Shown here in pieces: positions 1 to 5,565 of a stretch of DNA of 5,565 bases. The DNA lies in NCBI GenBank assembly GCA_012512865.1, contig JAAZDH010000124.1, positions 1 to 5,565 on the forward strand. The letters are read 5' to 3'. The notes below the pieces were generated by a model, which did not search any database, was not told where the DNA came from, and saw only the letters and a program-made list of their open reading frames with translations. How positions within the stretch are numbered: the stretch's first letter is position 1; each line of letters begins with the position of its first letter. Made by a program: the position numbers and the translations under genes. The stretch comes from Clostridiaceae bacterium. GTDB lineage: Bacteria; Bacillota; Clostridia; Acetivibrionales; DUMC01.

Positions 1-711
1 ATAATCACAATACTTGTAGACCGAACTGCATTTTAGTTTTGCTTTTTTTCCGTTTGCAGGAAATACGACATCAACATAATCGGCAGGAATCCTCATATTG
101 TCAAATACTTTTACATATCTTTCCTTGTTGTAAAAAACGCCAGGCTCCAGGGCAATAGCATCCTTTTCTTTTAACAATGCCATTGGCACGGCAGAACATA
201 TGGGTAAGTATGACTTGCTATCAACTATGGTTTCAACATCGGAATAAAACACGTATTCAAAATCTGCAAGCAATTCCGAAAGTCCAAGACAAACGCTATA
301 GCAGCTTAAATGCTTTTTTACCATCTCGGCAAGCGAATCTAAAAGGCTAAGTTCACTCATCGTAACAAACACAAGATACTCAGGTTTGACCACATATTCG
401 TACCGTATCGGAGTCCTAACCCCCGTAGGATTCTTTTTTGTTGGCACCCAGTAATTATCCTTCGTGTTAATCAAGTTTATGCCAAAAACTCTCTTCTTTA
501 CAGGATTAATAATTCCCGCCCCTACCCTTGTTCCTGCTTTTACTAGTTTGAAGTAATATTCATCATTTTTTCTTTCAAATCCCAGTATGGCTCCTATAAC
601 CCCAAAAATCGCCATAGGAGGAATTAATGAATAAGTTGTTGGTGAACTTGTCGTATAATAAGGCTTAAAATGCCCTAAATCTCCCTTAAGTTTAAAACAA
701 AGCACTCTCAA
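1..711 (-). CDS. cas5: Cas5 (type I-B Cascade backbone subunit), 3' end cut by window
   Basis: Cas5 is the RAMP-fold subunit that caps the 5' handle of the crRNA in Cascade and contacts Cas8 and the first Cas7. An open frame without stops covers 237 codons and is still open at base 1, so only the C-terminus is missing; Cas5b proteins are usually about this length or slightly longer. The N-terminus reads MRVLCFKLKGDLGHFKPYYT, followed by YSLIPPMAIFGVIGAILG (residues 27-44), the typical Cas5 opening of a first beta strand, a glycine and a PP..I.G..GAILG helix. Later segments include RVGAGIINPVKKRVFG and RTPIRYEYVVKPEYLVFV. I chose the TTG start at 709-711 because GGGAGGAG lies 10 nt upstream, an in-frame TGA lies just before it (718-720), and no ATG is available; GTG two codons later is the alternative. 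It follows cas7 after only 19 nt, so the two are surely co-transcribed. Family call is firm; subtype comes from the neighbours. Confidence 0.93.
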   Translation of the reverse strand, partial: MRVLCFKLKGDLGHFKPYYTTSSPTTYSLIPPMAIFGVIGAILGFERKNDEYYFKLVKAGTRVGAGIINPVKKRVFGINLINTKDNYWVPTKKNPTGVRTPIRYEYVVKPEYLVFVTMSELSLLDSLAEMVKKHLSCYSVCLGLSELLADFEYVFYSDVETIVDSKSYLPICSAVPMALLKEKDAIALEPGVFYNKERYVKVFDNMRIPADYVDVVFPANGKKAKLKCSSVYKYCDY

Positions 712-721
712 GAATAATCAA

Positions 722-729
722 CTCCTCCC
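722..729 (-). promoter_or_regulatory. Ribosome binding site of cas5
   Basis: GGGAGGAG on the minus strand sits in the 19-nt gap between the cas7 stop and the cas5 reading frame. It is 10 nt from the TTG codon at 709-711 and 16 nt from the alternative GTG at 703-705. The spacing is what decides for the TTG start. Confidence 0.75.
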
Positions 730-730
730 G

Positions 731-1681
731 TTAGAGGATCGTTTCTACTCTCAACCCGTTCTTTTCAAGGGATGCTCTCAAATCGATGTCTGTTGCCAGC
801 CTGTCATCAATTTTTATTTGAATACACTCTATGTGGTTTTTGAAAGAAGCAAGCTTTTCAACCAGATTATTTACTAAAAGTATCCCGTCACTTATGTCTC
901 TCAAGGATTCAGCTTCTTTTTCATATTCAAAATTAATGAATTTATCCAGTTCACCAACATGGAAATTGTTGTCCTTGTAAATTACACGAAGCAGCATCCG
1001 GGGAACTTGTCCAGCTTTCGTTCTGGATATAAGGTTTTTTGTTCCATCCCACATAGCCTCCAGGAGTAAAGCCACATCATCTTCCGTAAGCTTTGTTACC
1101 TTTGCAGCCCTATCATTTATAATCCCATAGAACATAACAAGGCTGTAAGGAAGAACATACTCCTGTCTGAAAGTTTTTTGTTCTCTTCCTTCACCGCCTG
1201 CAAAAGCTCCTGTCCCCTTTATAAATTCACATTTTACGGGATGCAGGGAATAGCCAACCTTGAATTGAACAGGCCCTGTATATGTAACACTACTTGATTG
1301 TTTTTTTAATTCATATGGTAATGTACAACCAAACAGTCTTACATCAAGGCATCCAAGTATCTTCTCGCACAATAGTTTCTCTTGCTCAGCCGTAAGCTTA
1401 TCTGTTGTTCTCGTTACTCCCTCAGGCATAAAATCTATTGCTCTCCTTTTAGCATCTTTAAGAAAGCCATCTTCTTCGTTAAAAGTATCTCTTATAAGAA
1501 TTTCATATCCCCTGCTGTACAACTCATCCCGTATGGTTCTTTTAAGCCTTACATCCGTCACAAAATTAATCCCGGTTTCCGTGTCAATACGAGGTTTGTT
1601 CGCATCTAAAGGGTCTCCATTTGGATTCGCCCAGGAAATGTCATACAAAAATATGATTTCACTTCGTTTTGCATAATTCAT
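731..1681 (-). CDS. cas7: Cas7/Csh2 (type I-B Cascade crRNA-binding backbone)
   Basis: This 316-residue protein is the repeated backbone subunit of Cascade that polymerises along the crRNA spacer and helps hold target DNA. Family landmarks are clear: NPNGDP at residues 19-24, PRID at 30-33, TDVRLKRTIRD at 42-52, DVRLFG at 113-118, TGPVQF at 135-140, the QEYVLPYSLVMFYGIIN strand-helix unit at 173-189, and WDGTKNLISRTKAGQVPRML at 211-230. These match the DevR/Csh2 branch of Cas7, which defines the Hmari-type I-B systems, and the length is usual for Csh2. The ATG start has a GAGGGGG site 9 nt upstream. A glycine-rich stretch near residues 158-165 (GAFAGGEG) probably lies in a flexible loop. cas5 follows after 19 nt; cas8b precedes it after an unusually long 267-nt gap. 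There is no sign of truncation or frameshift. Confidence 0.96.
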   Translation of the reverse strand: MNYAKRSEIIFLYDISWANPNGDPLDANKPRIDTETGINFVTDVRLKRTIRDELYSRGYEILIRDTFNEEDGFLKDAKRRAIDFMPEGVTRTTDKLTAEQEKLLCEKILGCLDVRLFGCTLPYELKKQSSSVTYTGPVQFKVGYSLHPVKCEFIKGTGAFAGGEGREQKTFRQEYVLPYSLVMFYGIINDRAAKVTKLTEDDVALLLEAMWDGTKNLISRTKAGQVPRMLLRVIYKDNNFHVGELDKFINFEYEKEAESLRDISDGILLVNNLVEKLASFKNHIECIQIKIDDRLATDIDLRASLEKNGLRVETIL

Positions 1682-1948
1682 ACAAGCTTACCCCCTCTAA
1701 AGTTTTCTTTAAATACTTCTCTTAATACTTTTAAGCTGTTCAACCCCTAATTTGTCCACTAAATTTGACAATCCATTCGCAAATTGTTAATTTCATTAAT
1801 TTATCAATCAGCCAATCAATTCTGTATCTTACAAGCCTTGTATTCTTTAGCTTTATTGTTTTGGGTATCATTAGATTTTGCTATTTTTTGTTTTATTAAC
1901 TGCTACCTGTATCCTTTTATATGCAATGTTTTTTCTACTCTTGATACT
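1682..1948. other. 267-nt gap between cas8b and cas7, possible gene debris
   Basis: The other effector-gene junctions are short: 97 nt between cas4 and cas8b, 19 nt between cas7 and cas5. This gap has no complete gene. On the minus strand there is a 25-codon open stretch at 1709-1786 with no start and protein-like content, ending DKLGVEQLKSIKRSI before a TAA. Another frame upstream gives about 43 codons from an ATG (ending SGQIRG) with no ribosome binding site. These could be the tail of a decayed gene with frameshifts, or chance. I see no convincing terminator hairpin or promoter, so cas8b and cas7 may still share one transcript. The plus-strand open frame starting at 1784 is hydrophobic and lacks support as a gene. 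Confidence 0.4.
1691..1697 (-). promoter_or_regulatory. Ribosome binding site of cas7
   Basis: GAGGGGG on the minus strand lies 9 nt upstream of the cas7 ATG. The GGGGG core deviates from the usual GGAGG, and the same GGGGG form recurs at the putative internal start inside cas8b (2387-2394). This suggests that this variant is a working ribosome binding site in this organism. Confidence 0.7.
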
Positions 1949-2380
1949 TTATACTTTCTCAACCAGTAAATCGTCTTCACTCTTAAGTTCTTCTTGTGTT
2001 TCTCCACAGAGTGCATATATTTCTTTCATCAGCGTCATTCCTGCCACAATGTAAAAATTAATTTCATCCACTGACAGCTGCCAATTATTAGGTGTTTTAA
2101 GCATTAATTGAACTATTGTCTCCACTATTTGATTTGATGCCTTTGAATACATTTCGTATTCTTCCATTTTTTGTACTGCTTCGGTTATCAGTCCCTTTAC
2201 CTGCTCTGGTCTAAGTTTCAAACCTCTTAACCTGTTTCTGAAAGGAGTACTGCTTATTTCATAAGCCTGGATTGCCATAACCTTTCTTACCAATGCACCG
2301 GTAAGGAATAAGGCACACTTTATTTCACTGTCAAGACTGGCACCGTATTTTTTGAAGAGTGGATCAAATATTGTATTCAA
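1949..2380 (-). CDS. Putative internally translated small subunit Cas11b (in frame within cas8b)
   Basis: In type I-B, I-C and I-D systems the small Cascade subunit is known to be translated separately from the 3' part of the large-subunit gene. Here codon 457 of cas8b is TTG, in frame, and preceded by AAAGGGGG with a 6-nt spacer, the same GGGGG type of site used by cas7. The product would be 143 residues, starting (M)NTIFDPLFKKYGASLDSEIK and running to the shared stop. Its length and mostly helical look (LFLTGALVRKVMAI, VKGLITEAVQKMEEYEMY, NFYIVAGMTLMKEIYAL) suit Cas11, which lines the belly of Cascade and stabilises bound DNA. Other internal candidates (ATG codons 430 and 441) have no comparable ribosome binding site. 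Position, spacing and length are seen in the sequence; that the site is used is inferred. Confidence 0.68.
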   Translation of the reverse strand: MNTIFDPLFKKYGASLDSEIKCALFLTGALVRKVMAIQAYEISSTPFRNRLRGLKLRPEQVKGLITEAVQKMEEYEMYSKASNQIVETIVQLMLKTPNNWQLSVDEINFYIVAGMTLMKEIYALCGETQEELKSEDDLLVEKV

Positions 2381-3748
2381 GGTTATCCCCCTTTCTGTTT
2401 TTATACAACCTGCCTTGATTAAAAACATGGTACATGCCCACGCCCTGAGTAATGTGTTCATATATCTGCTCGTTGTTTCATCTGATTCAAATTCCTGGCG
2501 AATATTTCGCATAAAATGGGGCAACAGTATCTTTAAATCAACCTTTTCTTCAAGGAAAATAGATCTTGTAATGTCAAGGAAAATTTTATCAAGATCTTTT
2601 CTTTCCATTATCTTATCTGACTTTGAAAGAAAATATCTTAGATAGCTAAAATTAAAACCGCTGATTTTCTCGCCAAGGGAATTGTCTACTTCCTCTTTTG
2701 CCCTATGCAGCCTCTTTATTCGAGATGGATAAACATCTTTAATTTCCAAGAGTATCCTTTCAACACTTCCTGCTTGCTCCGATTGAACAAAGAGTAGCCT
2801 GAAGGAATTTATATCCTGTTCATCTTCAAGAACGTCCCATATATCCATTTCAACTGTTTTTTGCCCATCGATATAAGCTTTTTTGAAAGAAAATGCCTTA
2901 TGGGTCAACCTTTCTAGAAGAAATACAATTTCACTTAGCGCAGCGTAAGAAGATGTTGTAGAAGGAATAAGGTAATATCTCATATCAACGTATGGAAAGT
3001 TAAGTTTACTCCATATATATTTTTTGCCACGAGATAATATTATTTCACATTCCTTGCAAACAGGATAATTCCTCCAAGACATGGATTCCATGAATCCTCC
3101 GCTTATGAACCCTGGTTTATCATGTGTATAGAACTTGAATACATTACTTTTGGAGATTATTTCAACGTTTTTTCGATTGCAAAGACTGCATACTCCCACA
3201 TTTGAACCTTTATATTGCTGTCGGATGCTTTTTGCATAACAGTTAAATATTACACTATTATTAACAGGATGCTTTCCGTTTATCAAAACGGACAAGATAT
3301 ATGATCCTTTTCTAAGCTTCAAAGTATTGTAATCATCAATGATTTTTTGCAAATTGCCCTGAATGGTATCAAGAATACTTGCCAAGTACACTATATCTTC
3401 CTTACCAAGAGTAAGTTCCTGTGTCCTATTCAACATATCTTTAAACCAACCAATGATTTTTATAGAAAGTGTTTTCCCTATATCTGTTATTTGGGCTGAT
3501 GGTCCATAATTGGGTCCGTTCGGAGACTTCTTTTTTAAAAGAATAGCAATGTTATTATTGATTCCATAATCTGCCTGAGTTAAACCATTATACTTGCAAT
3601 CGTGATTAGTAAATGAAAGATTGATTAGTATTACCCCATCAATTTTTTTGGAAATCAAATCTGGCATAATATCCTCTTCAATATCTGTATCAGTATCGTT
3701 TTTCACGTCCTTGATTGCTATGCCTATGCGATAAATATCCTCGACCAT
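1949..3748 (-). CDS. cas8b: Cas8b (TM1802/Csh1-like large subunit of type I-B Cascade)
   Basis: This 599-residue protein is the large subunit of Cascade, which recognises the PAM and recruits Cas3 in type I systems. A zinc-binding site is visible as CSLC at residues 187-190 and CKEC at 231-234. Between them lies FYTHDKPGFISGGF (206-219), a conserved block of the TM1802-type Cas8b family; a YYLIPSTT segment follows at 258-265. The C-terminal third is mostly helical, with FLTGALVRKVMAIQ and NRLRGLKLRPEQV, as expected for the small-subunit-like domain. The length fits the family (roughly 550-650). The ATG start is set by an 11-nt match to the anti-Shine-Dalgarno sequence, AAGGAGGTGAT, 7 nt from its GGAGG core, so strong translation is expected. 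It lies between cas4 (97 nt upstream) and cas7 (267 nt downstream). Sequence divergence makes the Csh1 versus TM1802 label uncertain; the Cas8b role is well supported by order and motifs. Confidence 0.92.
   Translation of the reverse strand: MVEDIYRIGIAIKDVKNDTDTDIEEDIMPDLISKKIDGVILINLSFTNHDCKYNGLTQADYGINNNIAILLKKKSPNGPNYGPSAQITDIGKTLSIKIIGWFKDMLNRTQELTLGKEDIVYLASILDTIQGNLQKIIDDYNTLKLRKGSYILSVLINGKHPVNNSVIFNCYAKSIRQQYKGSNVGVCSLCNRKNVEIISKSNVFKFYTHDKPGFISGGFMESMSWRNYPVCKECEIILSRGKKYIWSKLNFPYVDMRYYLIPSTTSSYAALSEIVFLLERLTHKAFSFKKAYIDGQKTVEMDIWDVLEDEQDINSFRLLFVQSEQAGSVERILLEIKDVYPSRIKRLHRAKEEVDNSLGEKISGFNFSYLRYFLSKSDKIMERKDLDKIFLDITRSIFLEEKVDLKILLPHFMRNIRQEFESDETTSRYMNTLLRAWACTMFLIKAGCIKTERGITLNTIFDPLFKKYGASLDSEIKCALFLTGALVRKVMAIQAYEISSTPFRNRLRGLKLRPEQVKGLITEAVQKMEEYEMYSKASNQIVETIVQLMLKTPNNWQLSVDEINFYIVAGMTLMKEIYALCGETQEELKSEDDLLVEKV
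2387..2394 (-). promoter_or_regulatory. Internal Shine-Dalgarno site in cas8b for putative Cas11b
   Basis: AAAGGGGG on the minus strand, within the codons for Glu-Arg-Gly (residues 452-454), lies 6 nt before the in-frame TTG at 2378-2380. It is the best-spaced site I saw before a start codon in the 3' third of cas8b. Confidence 0.62.
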
Positions 3749-3751
3749 TTT

Positions 3752-3762
3752 ATCACCTCCTT
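3752..3762 (-). promoter_or_regulatory. Very strong ribosome binding site of cas8b
   Basis: AAGGAGGTGAT on the minus strand is an unbroken 11-nt complement to the 3' end of 16S rRNA. The GGAGG core is 7 nt from the cas8b ATG. It fixes the start and is stronger than the sites of the neighbouring cas genes. Confidence 0.88.
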
Positions 3763-3845
3763 CCCATTTTTAAAATTCTTGTTTTTTTCAATTTATATGT
3801 ATTGTTGTCATAAGTATAATTACAATTAAACAATGAAGCCCTTTT

Positions 3846-4442
3846 TTACGCCCAGCAAAATTCTGCATAAGCACAAGATTTACAATAATTAATCTTTACA
3901 GGTTCAGGGGGCTTGTCCATTATGATTATTCTCAGGATATCTTTTATTATAGCTTCTAATTTTGATCTCTTTTCTTTATCTAGCACTACACGTTCCCTCT
4001 TTCTTTCTTCGGGGAATAGCAATAAACCTTCGGCCGTAATACCATTCTTTTCTAGTTCGTATAAGTAAAATAATAACTGCATTTTTGAACTTTCAATAAA
4101 TTTAGAAGTTTTTTTAATTTCCTCTACAATTATTGTTCCATTTGCATTTTCAATAATATCTAGCTTCATATTACCAAATTGGATCTCTTTTTCTTTTCTC
4201 GAGTAAGAATGCTCATGTATAAAACGCCCAATATCCAAAAGTTCGTGGTCTTCATCCGGCGAAATATTTCTTGCCATCAGCCATGTTTCTCTTTTACAGA
4301 TGCAATAGTACCATATAAGAGTACCAGTCACTTTGCTAAACTCTCTTTTGCTAAACCCAATGTCGTATTTTTTCATTTCATGTTCTTCTTCTGTTTTGTT
4401 ATTTACGTCTTCCTTTACATACACCGTGTTTTGTCTAGGCAT
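3846..4442 (-). CDS. cas4: Cas4 (RecB-like Fe-S exonuclease of CRISPR adaptation)
   Basis: Cas4 trims prespacers and helps choose the correct PAM and orientation together with Cas1-Cas2. The 198-residue protein shows the whole motif set: VTGTLIWYYCICKRETWL (residues 38-55) with the N-terminal Fe-S cysteine (Cys47 or Cys49), GRFIHE with His76, Asp95 in MKLDII, Glu108 and Lys110 in EEIKK, and Gln122/Tyr126 in the QxxxY motif. The C-terminal cysteine cluster is Cys187, Cys190 and Cys196 in the last 12 residues. All active-site and cluster residues are present, so it should be functional. The start at 4442 is the first ATG after an in-frame TAA, with GAAGGAGA 15 nt upstream, a little far. The motif part begins near residue 38, so the first 22 charged residues are an extension; Met23 (MKKYDIGF) is an alternative start but lacks a clear binding site. 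It heads the block before cas8b, whereas in many I-B loci cas4 sits beside cas1 and cas2. Confidence 0.95.
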   Translation of the reverse strand: MPRQNTVYVKEDVNNKTEEEHEMKKYDIGFSKREFSKVTGTLIWYYCICKRETWLMARNISPDEDHELLDIGRFIHEHSYSRKEKEIQFGNMKLDIIENANGTIIVEEIKKTSKFIESSKMQLLFYLYELEKNGITAEGLLLFPEERKRERVVLDKEKRSKLEAIIKDILRIIIMDKPPEPVKINYCKSCAYAEFCWA

Positions 4443-5002
4443 ATTTATCAGTTAATTCTCCTTCTGCTATATAATTCATAACAAGGTAAAATTATTCCTT
4501 TCATAAATATCCTTTTTCTTCTTCTTGATGCGTTATACTGTTTTTACGTATACGTTATTTATATATTTAATATAATTTATTGTAGTAAACTATATATCTT
4601 AACACGCTCGCTTCTAGTAATAAAGCTAAGACTGCTTCTGTTGTTCAACAAATCTGTATAGTGCTATTTATAGGGTTTTGCAAAGTATAGGAATGTTGCT
4701 TGAATACTTTATGCGGTACGTAATATATATTATTCCATGTATATTTTTCTTATAATTTTTATTTAGATAACAAAGTTATTATTGTATATTCTACTTAAAA
4801 TAGAAAATTCCTTCTTTTTTTTACATATTTCTTTATATATTTTTTGTGCGCAAAACTAAAAAACTGCAATAAAGTATAAAATCAACTAATATACACAATT
4901 ATTATGCAGTAATTATACAGTATATGAATAAAGAGATATAATACCTGTTTTTAAACAGTTAATTATAAAATAATTTGCAAATTGACATTTGATGAAGAAT
5001 CG
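4443..5002. other. A+T-rich 560-nt gap between cas4 and the CRISPR tail
   Basis: No gene is supported on either strand; open frames are very short and lack binding sites. The stretch must contain the promoter of the minus-strand cas genes unless they are read from the array transcript, but it is so A+T-rich that many TATAAT-like boxes occur and none stands out with a good -35 box. Short symmetric elements are visible: ACGTATACGT at 4546-4555, TTGTT-C-AACAA at 4641-4651, AAAGTAT...ATACTTT at 4682-4710, CTGTTT-TT-AAACAG at 4945-4958 and AATTTGCAAATT at 4972-4983. In such A+T-rich DNA several are expected by chance. It lies on the trailer side of the array, so it is not expected to be the CRISPR leader. 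Confidence 0.6.
4456..4464 (-). promoter_or_regulatory. Ribosome binding site of cas4
   Basis: GAAGGAGAA on the minus strand precedes the cas4 ATG at 4440-4442. The AAGGAG core ends 15 nt from the start codon, longer than usual. No better start lies between: in frame there are only TAA, CTG, ATA and AAT before the ATG. Confidence 0.6.
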
Positions 5003-5099
5003 GTTTTAACTCCTCATAGGTATAGTAAATGCCACAGGCTCCTGGTTGATTTGGGAGTATGAAGATAAAGTTTTAACTCCTCATAGGTATAGTAAATGC
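5003..5099 (-). repeat. Two diverged terminal repeats of the CRISPR array with one spacer
   Basis: The repeats at 5003-5032 and 5070-5099 are identical to each other but differ from the common repeat at plus-strand positions 1 (A to G), 5 (C to T), 8 (T to C), 21 (C to T) and 22 (G to A). All five changes are transitions. The third repeat (5137-5166) shares only the first change. In crRNA sense the handle becomes GUUAAAAC for these two, AUUGAAAC for the third, and AUUGAAAU for the rest. Diverged repeats usually mark the old, leader-distal end of an array. Confidence 0.92.
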
Positions 5100-5565
5100 T
5101 CGTTACTGTAGATATAATAAGCACACCGCAGGCTGTGTTTCAATTCCTCATAGGTACGGTAAATGCTTGGCAAGTACGACCGTGCTCCGGGGTATGGTAC
5201 GGATTTCAATTCCTCATAGGTACGGTAAATGCGCTTTGTTCAGGGTGTCAAGGATAAAATTGGCTCAGTCATTTCAATTCCTCATAGGTACGGTAAATGC
5301 AATTTTACCCATTTTTTAATACCACCTTTCTTAACAAATTTCAATTCCTCATAGGTACGGTAAATGCTTTTTGAGGGCGCAGGATGGGAAGGAGCAGACA
5401 CAAGATTTCAATTCCTCATAGGTACGGTAAATGCCCACAGTATCTATCATTTCAGGTTTCTTAAAACCAATTTCAATTCCTCATAGGTACGGTAAATGCT
5501 CGGCAAATCACCTGGAATATGATCAGTATAGTAAAGATTTCAATTCCTCATAGGTACGGTAAATG
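5003..5565 (-). CRISPR. Type I-B CRISPR array, leader-distal end, nine repeats and eight spacers
   Basis: Thirty-nt repeats start at 5003, 5070, 5137, 5203, 5271, 5338, 5405, 5470 and 5537; the last lacks its final base because the window ends. Spacers measure 37, 37, 36, 38, 37, 37, 35 and 37 nt and all differ. All repeats share the plus-strand core CTCATAGGTA. Read on the minus strand the typical repeat ends GAGGAATTGAAAT, so Cas6 cleavage would leave the usual type I-B 8-nt 5' handle AUUGAAAU. This handle and the diverged repeats at the left end both say that transcription runs right to left, the same way as the cas genes, with the leader beyond the right edge. The array therefore continues outside the window. 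The repeat is only weakly palindromic (CCT-ATG-AGG). Confidence 0.98.

Noticed and set aside
1382..1609. Plus-strand open frame of 75 codons opposite cas7
   Set aside because: It lies wholly inside well-supported cas7 on the other strand, has no ribosome binding site and no recognisable protein character.
1784..1969. Plus-strand hydrophobic open frame of 61 codons in the gap and over the cas8b end
   Set aside because: Its hydrophobic look comes from T-rich DNA. It has no ribosome binding site, points against all neighbours and overlaps the cas8b stop.
2352..2645. Plus-strand open frame of 97 codons inside cas8b
   Set aside because: It is a shadow of cas8b on the opposite strand without a binding site or family resemblance.
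4179..4481. Plus-strand open frame of 100 codons opposite the cas4 start
   Set aside because: It is very Phe-rich because of T-rich DNA, runs antisense to cas4 and has no binding site.
4546..4555. Palindrome ACGTATACGT upstream of cas4 as an operator
   Set aside because: It is a single short palindrome with no promoter that can be placed around it, so it is mentioned only under the gap.
4947..4978. Possible tenth, decayed repeat to the left of the array, beginning GTTTTTAAA and ending TTTGC
   Set aside because: Only the ends resemble the repeat, the conserved CTCATAGGTA core is absent, and the distance to the next repeat (24 nt) is too short for a spacer here.
4800..5002. A+T-rich flank as the CRISPR leader
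   Set aside because: A+T-richness would fit a leader, but the repeats next to it are the diverged ones and the crRNA handle reads on the minus strand, so this is the trailer side.
5191..5202. GGTACGG at the end of spacer 3, matching part of the repeat
   Set aside because: Seven matching bases next to a repeat can occur by chance, and the spacing and length of spacer 3 are normal.

Overview
The window holds part of a type I-B (Hmari-like) CRISPR-Cas locus. From right to left it carries the leader-distal end of a CRISPR array, an A+T-rich gap, and a minus-strand cas block in the order cas4, cas8b, cas7, cas5; cas5 runs off the left edge. The low G+C content, purine-rich Shine-Dalgarno sites (AAGGAGGTGAT before cas8b, runs of GGGGG before cas7 and inside cas8b), use of TTG starts and the repeat core all point to a Firmicute of the class Clostridia. 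The repeat core TACCTATGAGGAATTGAAA, read in crRNA sense, resembles repeats I recall from the Clostridium (Acetivibrio) thermocellum group. That assignment is from memory and is not proven by the window.

Layout: 1-711 is cas5 (3' end missing). 731-1681 is cas7/csh2. 1682-1948 is a 267-bp gap with possible gene debris. 1949-3748 is cas8b, a TM1802-like large subunit with a CxxC...CxxC zinc-binding site. Inside it, 1949-2380 is a likely internally translated small subunit (Cas11b) with its own Shine-Dalgarno site and TTG start. 3846-4442 is cas4. 4443-5002 is a very A+T-rich stretch without genes. 5003-5565 is the array: nine 30-nt repeats, the last one missing a base at the window edge, and eight spacers of 35-38 nt.

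How it works together: Cas8b, Cas7, Cas5 and the putative Cas11 are the protein subunits expected for a type I-B Cascade, which carries crRNAs made from the array and finds matching DNA. Cas4 is the adaptation nuclease that trims new spacer precursors and checks their PAM side. Cas6 (crRNA processing), Cas3 (target degradation) and Cas1/Cas2 (integration) are not in the window. They may lie to the left beyond cas5, or elsewhere in the genome.

The core is a known system, not a new one. The points worth a second look are the internal start in cas8b, the diverged repeats at the tail of the array, the position of cas4 at the head of the effector genes, and the gap between cas8b and cas7.
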